A stretch of 64,000 nt of DNA from Eubacterium sp. TM05-53 (GCF_003436425.1 NZ_QSPK01000006.1:4082-68081), one strand, 5' to 3'; counted from the first letter of the stretch, positions 43,274 through 52,127 are shown. Program-made: numbers and translations. Notes: a model not told the origin generated them from the letters alone.

Positions 43274-44596
43274 ATGGGGAAATTAAAGTTAAATAAAATA
43301 CAAATTGAAAATCTACAGTTTGATCAAATCCGTTACTATATTATTTTTATTTTATGTGCAATAATGCCATTACATAGTATGGTAATTGATAAGGCCATTG
43401 GAAATCATACCACTGGTCTAATAAATCTATGGAGAGATGTATTAATTTTTATTTTATTATTGATTTTTGTATATAAGAAGAATCGACTTATAAAATTTCA
43501 AAAAACATCTATATTTTGTATATTTTGGATTTTAATCAATTTAATTATTTCCATACCTTTTTCAAACACAACAATTTATTTAGCTTTAAATATGGCTAGA
43601 ATTTATATAATGCCTATTATTTTATATTTAACAGTATCTAGTGTTTCATTATCTCGTGAACAATATAGCAATTTAATTAATTTATTTTGGATTCAAGGAG
43701 TCATACTAACAATTTTTGGCATTATTCAGGTTTTTGTTTTGGGTAGTGACTTTTTAATAAATTTAGGATATGGAGACAATGGATCGTTAAACTATACGTA
43801 CTATATTGGAGGTTTTTATGGTTTTCAACGTATGGTTTCAACCTTTTCTTCTGCAAATGATTGTGGATTATATTTATCTGGTTTATTAACTATATCAATA
43901 GTATCTAGTGAATATATACATGAAAAACTAAAGAAAGTTTATCCTATTGGACTTATGATCATGTTTTTGGGTATTGTTTTAACATTTTCTAGAACATCTA
44001 TTATTGCTGTCACTATTACAGCTTTTGTATATTTTGTGAAGATAGCACATAAAAACATTAATTTACAAAGTGTAAAAATTTATGGCACTATATTCCTTGC
44101 TTTGTTGATTGTAGGATTTGGAATCGATATTTTATTTTTAAATATGCGTGTTTCAAAAATGATAGCATCAAGCTTTACTTCAACAGTTTCGAAAACTGAT
44201 GCATCTTTTTTAAAGCATTTAGAAGATATGTATTTGCCTATGTTTGATGTATTAAAGCATCCATTCGGATATTGGTTTGGTACTAACGGACCTGTTGCCC
44301 TTAGTTATTTGGGAAGAAGTCACACACATTTGGTGGAATCAAGTTATTGGTTAATTGGATATGAACTTGGTCTTTTTGGAATGATACTTTATTTTTATCC
44401 TATTTTTTATTTTGCATATACGTATATATTTGGAAAAGAAAAAATAGTATATGAAAATGCAGCGTGTGCCCTAGCTTTTTGTGATTGTATTGCATTCTTA
44501 ATGTTACCTTATGTAGCATCTTTTGAAATGCCTTTTTTGATGTTTTTATTTATGGGCTTAAACACACATAGAGTCAGTAAAAAAAATAGAAAGTAG
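43274..44596 (+). CDS. O-antigen/capsule polymerase (Wzy-like) membrane protein
   Basis: 440 residues with about eleven or twelve hydrophobic segments, starting YYIIFILCAIMPLHSMV. The stretch LGIVLTFSRTSIIAVTITAF matches the conserved Arg-containing segment of O-antigen ligase/polymerase proteins. A large extracytoplasmic loop follows (VSKTDASFLKHLEDM... FGYWFGTNGP with SHTHLVESSYWLIGYE), where Wzy and WaaL proteins place their catalytic loop. With Wzx at 45750 in the same operon, this is the first of two Wzx/Wzy pairs in the window. Confidence 0.87.
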   Translation: MGKLKLNKIQIENLQFDQIRYYIIFILCAIMPLHSMVIDKAIGNHTTGLINLWRDVLIFILLLIFVYKKNRLIKFQKTSIFCIFWILINLIISIPFSNTTIYLALNMARIYIMPIILYLTVSSVSLSREQYSNLINLFWIQGVILTIFGIIQVFVLGSDFLINLGYGDNGSLNYTYYIGGFYGFQRMVSTFSSANDCGLYLSGLLTISIVSSEYIHEKLKKVYPIGLMIMFLGIVLTFSRTSIIAVTITAFVYFVKIAHKNINLQSVKIYGTIFLALLIVGFGIDILFLNMRVSKMIASSFTSTVSKTDASFLKHLEDMYLPMFDVLKHPFGYWFGTNGPVALSYLGRSHTHLVESSYWLIGYELGLFGMILYFYPIFYFAYTYIFGKEKIVYENAACALAFCDCIAFLMLPYVASFEMPFLMFLFMGLNTHRVSKKNRK

Positions 44597-44604
44597 AGAT
44601 AGCA

Positions 44605-45753
44605 ATGAACTTAAAGAAGAATTTTATTTATTTTTTACATTTATATAAATCTATTTTAAACTCACGAGACACGAATACTTTTGTTTTTGGGTCATGGTTT
44701 GGTGATAAATTTGCAGATAATTCTAAATTTTTATATCTATATACATTGAAATTAGGAATGAATTCTACATGGATTACTAAAAATATAGAGATTTATAACC
44801 AATTAAAAAGTGAGGGCAAGCCAGTAGCTTTAATGGGTACAGAAGAATCAAAAAGAATTTGTAGTCAAGCCAAATATGCGGTTATATCAACGGGTAAGTT
44901 TGATGTAGAAGCAGACTGTATAGGTGGTGCTACAATTTTAAACGTATGGCATGGTATTCCTTTAAAAAAAATTGGCTATGATGATCATGTTACAGCTGAT
45001 TCATTTTCAATACACAAGAAAATATGGAATTATTTGAATGATAATGCAACAAAGAATACATATTATTTTTCAACAAGTCCTGTTATTTCTAAAATATATC
45101 AAAGTTGTTTTAAGACTGATAAAGAACATATTATTCAAATTGGACAAGCACGTAATGATGTTTTCTTTGATGGAACATTTAAGCGTGATAAATTAGGAAA
45201 TAAAAAATATAAATATGCTATTACTTATATGCCAACGCATAGAAATGAAGGGAAAACAAAATTAGATTTATATGCACATTTTGATTTTGATAAGTTGAAT
45301 TCGTATTGTGTACAAAATGATATTTTGTTTGTTATTAAGAAACATTATTATAATCGTATTGACGATGATCCAATCACAAAATATTCTAATGTTTTGGATT
45401 TAACTAATGAAGATTGTGATACACAAGAATTGTTATTTAATAGTGATATTTTAATTACTGATTATTCAAGTTGCTACATAGATTATCTTCTTCTAGATAG
45501 ACCTTTATTGTTTTATTGTTTTGATTATGAAGAATACCTTGAAAAAGACCGTGAAATGTACTTCACTTATGATGATGTGACTCCAGGAGCAAAAGTGAGA
45601 AGTTTTGATGAACTTCTTGGTGCGATAGATTTGGCGATTAACGGAAATGTTGAGTATAAAGATAAATTAAAACAAGTAAAAGATTTATTTTATTCACCAG
45701 AAAATCAAGGACGAGTATGTCCTTCTATAGTTGAGGAAATTAAGAAATTATGA
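44605..45753 (+). CDS. CDP-glycerol glycerophosphotransferase family protein (TagB/TagF-like)
   Basis: Transfers glycerol phosphate, or a related alcohol phosphate, from a CDP donor to a lipid-linked glycan. Family marks are ILNVWHGIPLKKIGYDD, the IGQARNDVFF block, ITYMPTHRNEGKTK, ILITDYSSCYIDYLLLDRP and YFTYDDVTPGAKV. It is 382 residues, the size of the catalytic core, and lacks an N-terminal transmembrane segment. It lies between Wzy and Wzx, so the phosphodiester unit probably becomes part of, or a branch on, the repeat unit. The CDP donor may come from the cytidylyltransferase at 49543; whether it is plain CDP-glycerol is not shown. Confidence 0.92.
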   Translation: MNLKKNFIYFLHLYKSILNSRDTNTFVFGSWFGDKFADNSKFLYLYTLKLGMNSTWITKNIEIYNQLKSEGKPVALMGTEESKRICSQAKYAVISTGKFDVEADCIGGATILNVWHGIPLKKIGYDDHVTADSFSIHKKIWNYLNDNATKNTYYFSTSPVISKIYQSCFKTDKEHIIQIGQARNDVFFDGTFKRDKLGNKKYKYAITYMPTHRNEGKTKLDLYAHFDFDKLNSYCVQNDILFVIKKHYYNRIDDDPITKYSNVLDLTNEDCDTQELLFNSDILITDYSSCYIDYLLLDRPLLFYCFDYEEYLEKDREMYFTYDDVTPGAKVRSFDELLGAIDLAINGNVEYKDKLKQVKDLFYSPENQGRVCPSIVEEIKKL

Positions 45754-47195
45754 ATAGGCTATTAAGTAAATATCAAAATTTAAGTGTACCTGCCAAAGCA
45801 GCAATATGGTTTCTTATTTGTTCTTTTTTACAAAAGGGAATCTCTGTCATAACAACACCAATATTTACACGTTTATTAACAACAACTGAATATGGACAAT
45901 TTAATGTATTTAATTCATGGTTTAGTATTGTAAATATTTTTGTTTCTTTGATGTTAAGTGGTGGTGTATGTACACAAGGACTTGTTAAATTTGATGATGA
46001 AAGAGATATATTTTCATCTTCTTTACAGGGACTTACTTTAACACTTGTATCCGTATGGACAGTAATTTATTTGTTATTTCATAGTTATTTTAATGGATTA
46101 TTTTCATTAACAACAAATCAATGTCTTTTAATGTTGGTAATGATTTGGACAGGTGCAGTTTTTAATTTGTGGGCATCTGAACAACGAGTTTTGTATAAAT
46201 ATAAAGTGTTAGTATTAGTTACACTTGTGGTATCTATTGCAAAGCCACTTGTTGGAATAATCTTTGTTACAAAAGCACAGGATAAAGTTACAGCAAGAAT
46301 TTTAGGCTTAGCCTTAGTTGAATTAATAGGGTATTTTGGATTGTTTATCCATCAATTAGGAAAAGGAAAATGTTTCTTTTCTAAAAAATATTGGAAATAT
46401 GCTTTATGGTTTAATATCCCATTGGTCCCTCATTATTTATCGCAAGCAATTTTAAATAGTTCGGATCGTATTATGATTAATAATATGGTTGATTCAAGTG
46501 CTGCAGGTATTTATAGCTTAGCGTATAGTATTTCATCGATGATGATTATTTTTAATACTGCTTTGGTAAATACCATTTCTCCTTGGATTTATACAAAAAT
46601 TAAAGAAAGAAAATTAGGAGAAATTGCAGGTACTTCGTATTTAACTATGATTATGGTTGCGTTTGTGAATTTGGCATTGATTGCATTTGCACCAGAAGCA
46701 GTAAGCATTTTTGCACCAAAGTCTTATTATGATGCTATTTGGATTATTCCGCCTGTTGCAATGAGTGTATATTTTATGTATGCTTACGATATTTTTGCTA
46801 AATTTCAATTTTACTTTGAAAAAACTAAATTTGTTATGATTGCAAGTTCTATAAGTGCAATCGTAAATATTATTTTAAATTATATATTTATAAAATTGTT
46901 TGGATATTATGCTGCTGGTTATACAACATTATTCTGTTATGCATTATATACAGTATCACATTATTTATTTATGAATAAAATCATTAGAGAAAATTTAGAC
47001 GGATTTAAAGTGTTTGATACAAAAATTTTATTGGCGATTACTTTTGCAATGTTGATTCTAGGATTTATAATGTTATTTTTATATAATTTTATATATGTAA
47101 GATATAGTGTAATTTTATTAACATTTATTGTTTGTGTTATTAAGAGAAATCAGATTATTGGCATTTGTAAATCTGTATTTGAATTAAAAAATTAA
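45750..47195 (+). CDS. Wzx-type repeat-unit flippase (MOP superfamily)
   Basis: 481 residues with about fourteen hydrophobic stretches. The N terminus SVPAKAAIWFLICSFLQKGI and LLTTTEYGQFNVFNSWFSI are typical of Gram-positive Wzx proteins. The central YALWFNIPLVPHYLSQAILN and NSSDRIMINNMVDSSAAGIY are strongly like the second flippase at 61318, so the two are paralogues. The start overlaps the previous gene as ATGA. It should flip the lipid-linked unit for polymerisation by the protein at 43274. Confidence 0.92.
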   Translation: MNRLLSKYQNLSVPAKAAIWFLICSFLQKGISVITTPIFTRLLTTTEYGQFNVFNSWFSIVNIFVSLMLSGGVCTQGLVKFDDERDIFSSSLQGLTLTLVSVWTVIYLLFHSYFNGLFSLTTNQCLLMLVMIWTGAVFNLWASEQRVLYKYKVLVLVTLVVSIAKPLVGIIFVTKAQDKVTARILGLALVELIGYFGLFIHQLGKGKCFFSKKYWKYALWFNIPLVPHYLSQAILNSSDRIMINNMVDSSAAGIYSLAYSISSMMIIFNTALVNTISPWIYTKIKERKLGEIAGTSYLTMIMVAFVNLALIAFAPEAVSIFAPKSYYDAIWIIPPVAMSVYFMYAYDIFAKFQFYFEKTKFVMIASSISAIVNIILNYIFIKLFGYYAAGYTTLFCYALYTVSHYLFMNKIIRENLDGFKVFDTKILLAITFAMLILGFIMLFLYNFIYVRYSVILLTFIVCVIKRNQIIGICKSVFELKN

Positions 47196-47213
47196 TAGTT
47201 AGGGGCGGTTTTA

Positions 47214-48026
47214 ATGAGTAATGAACTAGATAAATTGCATGAAACATTAGTTGAAATATTAGATTATGTTGTTGATATATGTGAAAAAAATGGCTTTCAA
47301 TACTGTTTGTTGTATGGTACAGCATTAGGTGCACATAGACACCAAGGCTTTATTCCGTGGGATGACGATTTAGACATTGGTATGCCAAGAAAAGATTATG
47401 AAAAGTTTATTGAATATATGAAGAAAAATCCATCAAAGTTATTTTCCTTACAAGATGAAAGTAACGAGATAAATTGGTTTTTAACTTTTTGTAAGGTGAG
47501 AAAAAATAACACGGTGTTTATTGAAACAATGTCAGATGGACTTTATTCAAATAATGGTTTGTATATTGACGTTTTTCCATTAGATTACATTGATAAAAAT
47601 AGTGGTGTTTTTTCAATTAAGAGAAAATACATTAATTATTTTAAGCATGTTTTAAAAATTCAGGCTTGTCCAAAATTATTCTTAGACAAAGAGGGAAGAA
47701 CTAAATATATCATTGATCGTATATTGTCTTTTCCAGCTTACTTGTTTAGTAATAAGAAACTAATTAATTATGTGAATCATTTAATGATTTCTAAAATGGA
47801 TGAATCTGAAATGTCTTTTGTTGTACAATATGATGAATCTTCACAGGCTGCTGTGATGGAAAAAGAAATATATTTACCATTTACAAAATGTGAGTTTGAA
47901 GGTAAATACTATAATGTGCCTAACAATATACAGGAGTATTTAAAAAGACAATATGGAGATAACTATATGCAATTACCTCCGGTTGAGCAACGCATGACTC
48001 ACAAACCAATAAAAATTCAGTTATAA
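47214..48026 (+). CDS. LicD family phosphotransferase
   Basis: LicD-type enzymes move a phospho-alcohol (phosphocholine in pneumococci, ribitol or glycerol phosphate elsewhere) from a CDP carrier to a sugar. The catalytic block is YCLLYGTALGAHRHQGFIPW followed directly by DDDLDIGMPRKDYEKF, with the acidic residues that bind the metal and nucleotide. LYSNNGLYIDVFPLDYI and the late LKRQYGDNYMQLPP (the QYG motif typical of the family) are present. It is 270 residues. It ends the cluster before a strong terminator. Together with the TagB-like gene it indicates a phosphodiester-decorated polymer. I see no choline kinase genes, so phosphocholine is not supported. Confidence 0.92.
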   Translation: MSNELDKLHETLVEILDYVVDICEKNGFQYCLLYGTALGAHRHQGFIPWDDDLDIGMPRKDYEKFIEYMKKNPSKLFSLQDESNEINWFLTFCKVRKNNTVFIETMSDGLYSNNGLYIDVFPLDYIDKNSGVFSIKRKYINYFKHVLKIQACPKLFLDKEGRTKYIIDRILSFPAYLFSNKKLINYVNHLMISKMDESEMSFVVQYDESSQAAVMEKEIYLPFTKCEFEGKYYNVPNNIQEYLKRQYGDNYMQLPPVEQRMTHKPIKIQL

Positions 48027-48035
48027 TTGCATTGA

Positions 48036-48065
48036 GCTGAGTTCAATTTGACTCAGCCTTTTTTT
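48036..48065 (+). terminator. intrinsic terminator of the Wzx/Wzy/LicD cluster
   Basis: A perfect 7-bp stem (48036-48042 with 48051-48057), 8-base loop, then C and a run of seven T. Confidence 0.87.
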
Positions 48066-48072
48066 GCAGATG

Positions 48073-48101
48073 TTGAACGATGAAAAAACGGTGGTTATAA
48101 T
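48073..48101 (+). promoter_or_regulatory. strong promoter upstream of a decayed small ORF and the 48468 gene
   Basis: TTGAAC (48073-48078), 17-base spacer and a perfect TATAAT (48096-48101), only 8 bases after the previous terminator. Confidence 0.68.
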
Positions 48102-48137
48102 TTACGTGATAGTAACCTATAATTGGAGGAATATACT

Positions 48138-48269
48138 GTAGAAAACCATATTGAAAAATTGATGAGACACGTTTATACAAATAAAGTAAAAGTTCTTTTT
48201 GATGAAGAAAGACATGTCTATCATATCATTTATAAGATTAATAGGTACAAGAATAAATGTATGTCTTAA
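48138..48269 (+). pseudogene. possible decayed small gene lacking a start codon
   Basis: A GGAGGA ribosome site (48125-48130) is followed at ideal distance by the codon GTA (48138), not a legal start. The frame then stays open for 43 codons (begins VENHIEKLMRHVYTNK, ends KNKCMS). A GTG-to-GTA change would explain this. A second frame (48261-48368) continues for about 35 codons without a ribosome site. An internal ATG at 48162 is too far from the ribosome site. I do not recognise the peptide. It could instead be an untranslated leader of the 48468 gene. Confidence 0.3.
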
Positions 48270-48467
48270 CTCGCATTGAAAAGGATAAATATAAAAATTC
48301 ACGATACAATTTGTGCTATATTCGGATATATATTCTAAATAATATCTTTATTAGCATTAGATGATGTACATATTAGAAAAAAACATATATTATGTTAAAG
48401 TATGGATCGTTTTAAAATCCATTTTAAATAGAGATTAATAAATTTAATAAACAAGGAGGACATCGTT
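48270..48467 (+). other. AT-rich leader/spacer before the class V aminotransferase gene
   Basis: No gene. Two small inverted repeats are visible: AACATA/TATGTT around 48383-48397, and ATGGAT (48402-48407) with ATCCAT (48417-48422). A weak promoter-like pair (TTAGAA, 17 bases, TAAAGT) overlaps 48373-48401. The AAGGAGG site before 48468 is strong. Confidence 0.4.
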
Positions 48468-49541
48468 ATGTTAAACTTTACAGTCGGTCCAGTTATGTCG
48501 GACGATGATATCTTATCTATAGGTTCTGAGCAAGTACCTTATTTTAGAACACCAGAGTTTTCTAATCTTATGTTTGAGAACGAGAGACTTATTAAAAAAT
48601 TTAGTAAGGCAAGTGAAGATTCTCGTGCTGTTTTTATTACAGGATCTGGTACTGCAAGTATGGAAGCTGTTATTATGAATTGTTTTAATGAGAATGATAA
48701 AGTACTTATTGTAAATGGTGGTAGTTTTGGACATCGTTTTGTTGAATTATGTCAGATTCATCATATTCCATATGATGAAATACTTTGTACAACTGGTAAA
48801 ACATTAAGAAAAGAACAACTAGAAAGCTATGATGGTAAAAAATATACAGGATTCCTAGTAAATGTTCATGAAACTAGTACAGGTGTACATTATGATATGA
48901 ATATGATTAGTGAGTTTTGCAAAAAGAATAAATTGTTTTTGGTGGTAGATGCAATCAGTTCTTTCTTAGCAGATGATTTTGACATGGAAAATCTTGGAGT
49001 GGACGTAATGATAACAGGTTCTCAAAAAGCATTGGCATGTCCTCCTGGAATTTCAATTATCGTTTTATCAAAGAATGCAATTGGAAGAATTGAATCCAAT
49101 GATTGTCAATGTATGTATTTAAATTTAAAATCTGCATTAAAAAATGGAGAAAGAGGTCAAACTCCATTTACACCAGCCGTTGGAATATTGAGACAAATTC
49201 ATAAACGTTTAAATCAGATTGAAGATAATGGTGGAGTTGAAACTGAAACACAAAAGATACAAAGTCTTGCAGAAGATTTCCGTGAAAAAATAAAGGATTT
49301 ACCATTAGAGATTGTATCTGATTCTATGTCAAATGCAGTAACACCACTACATCCTCTAAACGTGTCAGCATATGATGTATTTATGATATTAAAGGATGAA
49401 TACAATATTTGGGTTTGTCCAAATGGTGGTGAATTAGCGGATAAGATATTTAGAGTTGGTCATATTGGAGCCTTGACAAAAGAAGACAATACGACATTAA
49501 TAAATGCATTGCATGATTTGGTAAATAGAGGACTCCTATAA
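48468..49541 (+). CDS. class V PLP-dependent aminotransferase (AEP-transaminase/alanine-glyoxylate type)
   Basis: 357 residues with the class V fold: [15 protein letters not shown] at the N terminus as in 2-aminoethylphosphonate and alanine-glyoxylate transaminases, [44 protein letters not shown] with the PLP-binding Asp, and [13 protein letters not shown] with Schiff-base Lys187. The C terminus ([20 protein letters not shown]) matches the family. An AAGGAGG site gives a firm start. The stop is one base before the fused cytidylyltransferase gene, so the two almost certainly act in one pathway. I infer transamination of a small keto-phosphate or aldehyde that is then made into a CDP derivative. 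No phosphonate-forming mutase is present in the window. Confidence 0.88.
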   Translation: MLNFTVGPVMSDDDILSIGSEQVPYFRTPEFSNLMFENERLIKKFSKASEDSRAVFITGSGTASMEAVIMNCFNENDKVLIVNGGSFGHRFVELCQIHHIPYDEILCTTGKTLRKEQLESYDGKKYTGFLVNVHETSTGVHYDMNMISEFCKKNKLFLVVDAISSFLADDFDMENLGVDVMITGSQKALACPPGISIIVLSKNAIGRIESNDCQCMYLNLKSALKNGERGQTPFTPAVGILRQIHKRLNQIEDNGGVETETQKIQSLAEDFREKIKDLPLEIVSDSMSNAVTPLHPLNVSAYDVFMILKDEYNIWVCPNGGELADKIFRVGHIGALTKEDNTTLINALHDLVNRGLL

Positions 49542-49542
49542 G

Positions 49543-50880
49543 ATGACAACCGTAATTACTTATGGAACATATGATGTTATGCATTATGGTCACATTCGTT
49601 TGTTAGAAAGAGCTAAAGAATTAGGTGATTACTTAATTGTTGGAGTTACAGCAGATGACTTTGATAAAACACGTGGTAAAATCAATGTTCAGCAATCATT
49701 AATGGAGCGAATAGAAAATGTACGTGCAACAGGTTTAGCAGATAAGATCATAGTTGAAGAATATGAGGGACAAAAGATTGATGATATTCATCGATATAAT
49801 GTAGATATATTCACCGTTGGTTCTGATTGGAAAGGTCATTTTGATTATTTAAAAGAATATTGTAAGGTTGTGTATTTAGATCGAACACAAGGAATTTCTA
49901 GTACAGAAATTCGTTCTGAAAACAGTAGTTTAAAGCTGGGGTTAGTTGGAGAAATATCTATAGTTGATAAATTCTATAAAGAAAGTCAATATGTGAATGG
50001 TTTGGAAATAGCGGGTATTTGTACTCAAAATGAATCAATTTTCGAGAAATATAAAGATACAATTTTTGTAACAACTGAATATAGTACATTATTAGAAAAA
50101 TGTGATGCAGTATATATTGTTTCGCATCCCACTAAACATTATGAACAAATCAAAGAAGCATTGAATAATAATATACATGTGTTATGTGAATCTCCTATTG
50201 CTTTGACAGAAAAGCAATGTCGTGAGCTTTTTAGCATAGCAAATGCAAAAAATTTAACTTTAATGGATTCAATTAAAACTGCATATGCTACAGCCTTTGC
50301 TCGTTTGTTGCTAATTTTAAAAGGTGGCGTAATTGGAAAAATCCTTTCAATAGATGCTACATGTACTAGTTTGGCAGATTTAGATGATGAAAAAGTCATG
50401 AAAAATAAATGGAATAGTATAACAGATTGGGGACCAACTGCACTCTTACCTGTATTTCGAATATTAGGAACAAAATGGAAAGATGTGAAGATATCCTCTT
50501 TAATGTTAGATAAATTTAATGATTTCGACTTATTTTCACGTATTTCATTTGAATATGAAAATGCTATAGCAACATTAAAAGTGGGAGTTGGTGTAAAGTC
50601 GGAAGGTGAATTGATAATATCAGGTACACAGGGTTATATTTATGTTCCGGCACCATGGTGGAAGACAGATTACTTTGAGATTCGATATGAAGATCAATCT
50701 AAAAATCGAAGATATTTTTACCAATTAGATGGAGAAGGTATTCGGTATGAGCTTGTCGCTTTTTTAAAATCAATTAAGCAGCAAAATACATATAAATACA
50801 TATCCGAAGATATATCATTTAATATTTCTAGAATCATGGAAGAATTTAGTGAAAATAAAAGCATCATTTGCAATGGATAG
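49543..50880 (+). CDS. cytidylyltransferase fused to a Gfo/Idh/MocA-like oxidoreductase domain
   Basis: Residues 1 to about 130 are a TagD-like nucleotidyltransferase: ITYGTYDVMHYGHIRLL with the HxGH motif His14-His17, VGVTADDFDKTRGK, TVGSDWKGHFDYL and GISSTEIRSE (118-124). From about residue 135 to 445 the sequence follows the Gfo/Idh/MocA plan: a Rossmann start LGLVGEISIVDKF, DAVYIVSHPTKHYEQ, HVLCESPIALTEKQC and a C-terminal beta domain. In typical members the motif before the last element is EKP with a functional Lys. Here it is ESP, and the GxGxxG loop is also eroded, so redox activity is doubtful. Probably makes a CDP-alcohol donor for the TagB-like or LicD proteins just upstream. Confidence 0.88.
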   Translation: MTTVITYGTYDVMHYGHIRLLERAKELGDYLIVGVTADDFDKTRGKINVQQSLMERIENVRATGLADKIIVEEYEGQKIDDIHRYNVDIFTVGSDWKGHFDYLKEYCKVVYLDRTQGISSTEIRSENSSLKLGLVGEISIVDKFYKESQYVNGLEIAGICTQNESIFEKYKDTIFVTTEYSTLLEKCDAVYIVSHPTKHYEQIKEALNNNIHVLCESPIALTEKQCRELFSIANAKNLTLMDSIKTAYATAFARLLLILKGGVIGKILSIDATCTSLADLDDEKVMKNKWNSITDWGPTALLPVFRILGTKWKDVKISSLMLDKFNDFDLFSRISFEYENAIATLKVGVGVKSEGELIISGTQGYIYVPAPWWKTDYFEIRYEDQSKNRRYFYQLDGEGIRYELVAFLKSIKQQNTYKYISEDISFNISRIMEEFSENKSIICNG

Positions 50881-50927
50881 CTATTTTGATTTGCTACTCC
50901 AATAGTTATATTGGTTTAGGATAACGG

Positions 50928-50956
50928 TTGAATGTAAGTTTATTATTAATTAATGT
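50928..50956 (+). promoter_or_regulatory. candidate promoter of the 51111 surface protein gene
   Basis: TTGAAT (50928-50933) and TAATGT (50951-50956) with 17-base spacing. Confidence 0.45.
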
Positions 50957-50969
50957 TTGATTATGATTT

Positions 50970-50985
50970 TATCGGTTAACCGATA
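50970..50985. promoter_or_regulatory. 16-bp perfect palindrome, possible operator
   Basis: TATCGGTTAACCGATA is its own reverse complement. It lies about 14 bases after the -10 box of the candidate promoter, where a repressor would block early transcription. It is more G+C-rich than its surroundings. As RNA it has no loop and would be a poor hairpin, so a dimeric DNA-binding protein is the likelier reader. Confidence 0.5.
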
Positions 50986-51110
50986 GCTTAATACACTTTT
51001 TATAAAGCAATTATATAAAATAATTAACAAATATACAAAATAACTGGTAACAAGTTAGATTCTTTGATATAGTGGATATAGAGATTCACCTATAGAAAGG
51101 AAAATATTAT

Positions 51111-52127
51111 ATGAAACGGTTATTAGGTGTTGTATTGCTGTTATTTATGGCATGTGTTCCAATGAATATACATGCACAAGAGGTTGATTTATCTTTTGAT
51201 TATACAGGTCAAAAGATAGAGGTTGAGAATGCAATTAAGTATTACACAATTGAAGGAGAATTACTAGATGAAGCTCCAATAGATTGTGGTACATATATTG
51301 CGTTGTTGAGTAATAGAGAAACTATTTTCTTTGAAATCAATCCTAAGAAGGTACCAGTAAAGGTTACTTACAATAAGGATTGGAGAGAAAATGATCCTGA
51401 AGAAGAAAAGTATTTGTGTGAATATGTTGGCGATTATGAGTTTAAGTTAAGAATTGATACAGATGGTAATATTAACTCATTGGACAATTATCAAGGAAAT
51501 TATGATTTTCAGTTTGAGCCAAAGAATGTTAATGACATTGAAGTTTTAAAGACTAAGGTTACACATCCAGATGTTGAATACGTTTATTCTGAGGATGGTA
51601 TTAGTATTTATAGTGATATAGATCATGTAAAACCAATTTTATTAAAGGATGTTGGAGAATATACAGTAGCGTTTAATTTGGATGAACGATATTATGAATC
51701 GATTCCATTCAAAGTAACGATTCTTCCTAAAACTATTGAATTAAAACCGAATAAACAATTTAAATACTTTGGTGAAGAAGATCCAGTCTTAGAAAATGAT
51801 GATTATATTTTAACAAGAGAACCAGGGGAAGATATTGGTGATTATAAACTTACTGTCCAAAGTAAGTCAAAGAATTATAAGTATGAAATTATTGAGAATG
51901 ATGTGTTTAAAATTTTAGGAAGGGATGCAATTCATAGAAATGAAACTAAGGTACCTTCTTTTAAGATTGATAAAGAAGCTGAAAAAACAACTCATAAAGA
52001 AACTACGGTTTTGAATAAAAGTCAATCGAAAATAACGACTGGTATTCAGACTAAAACATTTACGTATTCGATAACTTTAATGTTTAGTTTGTTAGTTATA
52101 TTCATTTTCATCTTTAAATTCATTTAG
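51111..52127 (+). CDS. surface protein with MBG-like beta domains and C-terminal membrane anchor
   Basis: 338 residues. The signal peptide is about 1-22 (RLLGVVLLLFMACVPMNIHA). The extracytoplasmic part is beta-rich and acidic. KTIELKPNKQFKYFGEEDP (about 207-225) with DYILTREPGEDIGDYKLTV resembles MBG/Ig-like repeats of adhesins. A Thr/Lys-rich linker precedes a hydrophobic C-terminal segment (about 315-337). There is no LPxTG motif; the sequence before the anchor is KITTGIQTKTF, which only loosely resembles TG-type sorting signals, and the basic tail is a single Lys. It sits alone between the CDP-donor pair and the PglF-like operon. Function is unknown; adhesion or wall scaffolding is plausible. 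Confidence 0.75.
   Translation: MKRLLGVVLLLFMACVPMNIHAQEVDLSFDYTGQKIEVENAIKYYTIEGELLDEAPIDCGTYIALLSNRETIFFEINPKKVPVKVTYNKDWRENDPEEEKYLCEYVGDYEFKLRIDTDGNINSLDNYQGNYDFQFEPKNVNDIEVLKTKVTHPDVEYVYSEDGISIYSDIDHVKPILLKDVGEYTVAFNLDERYYESIPFKVTILPKTIELKPNKQFKYFGEEDPVLENDDYILTREPGEDIGDYKLTVQSKSKNYKYEIIENDVFKILGRDAIHRNETKVPSFKIDKEAEKTTHKETTVLNKSQSKITTGIQTKTFTYSITLMFSLLVIFIFIFKFI

Noticed and set aside
47214-48026. Phosphocholine incorporation inferred from LicD
   Set aside because: No choline kinase, choline cytidylyltransferase or choline transporter is in the window, and LicD homologues also transfer glycerol or ribitol phosphate.
48468-49541. Phosphonate (2-aminoethylphosphonate) biosynthesis
   Set aside because: The aminotransferase resembles that family, but no PEP mutase or phosphonopyruvate decarboxylase is present.
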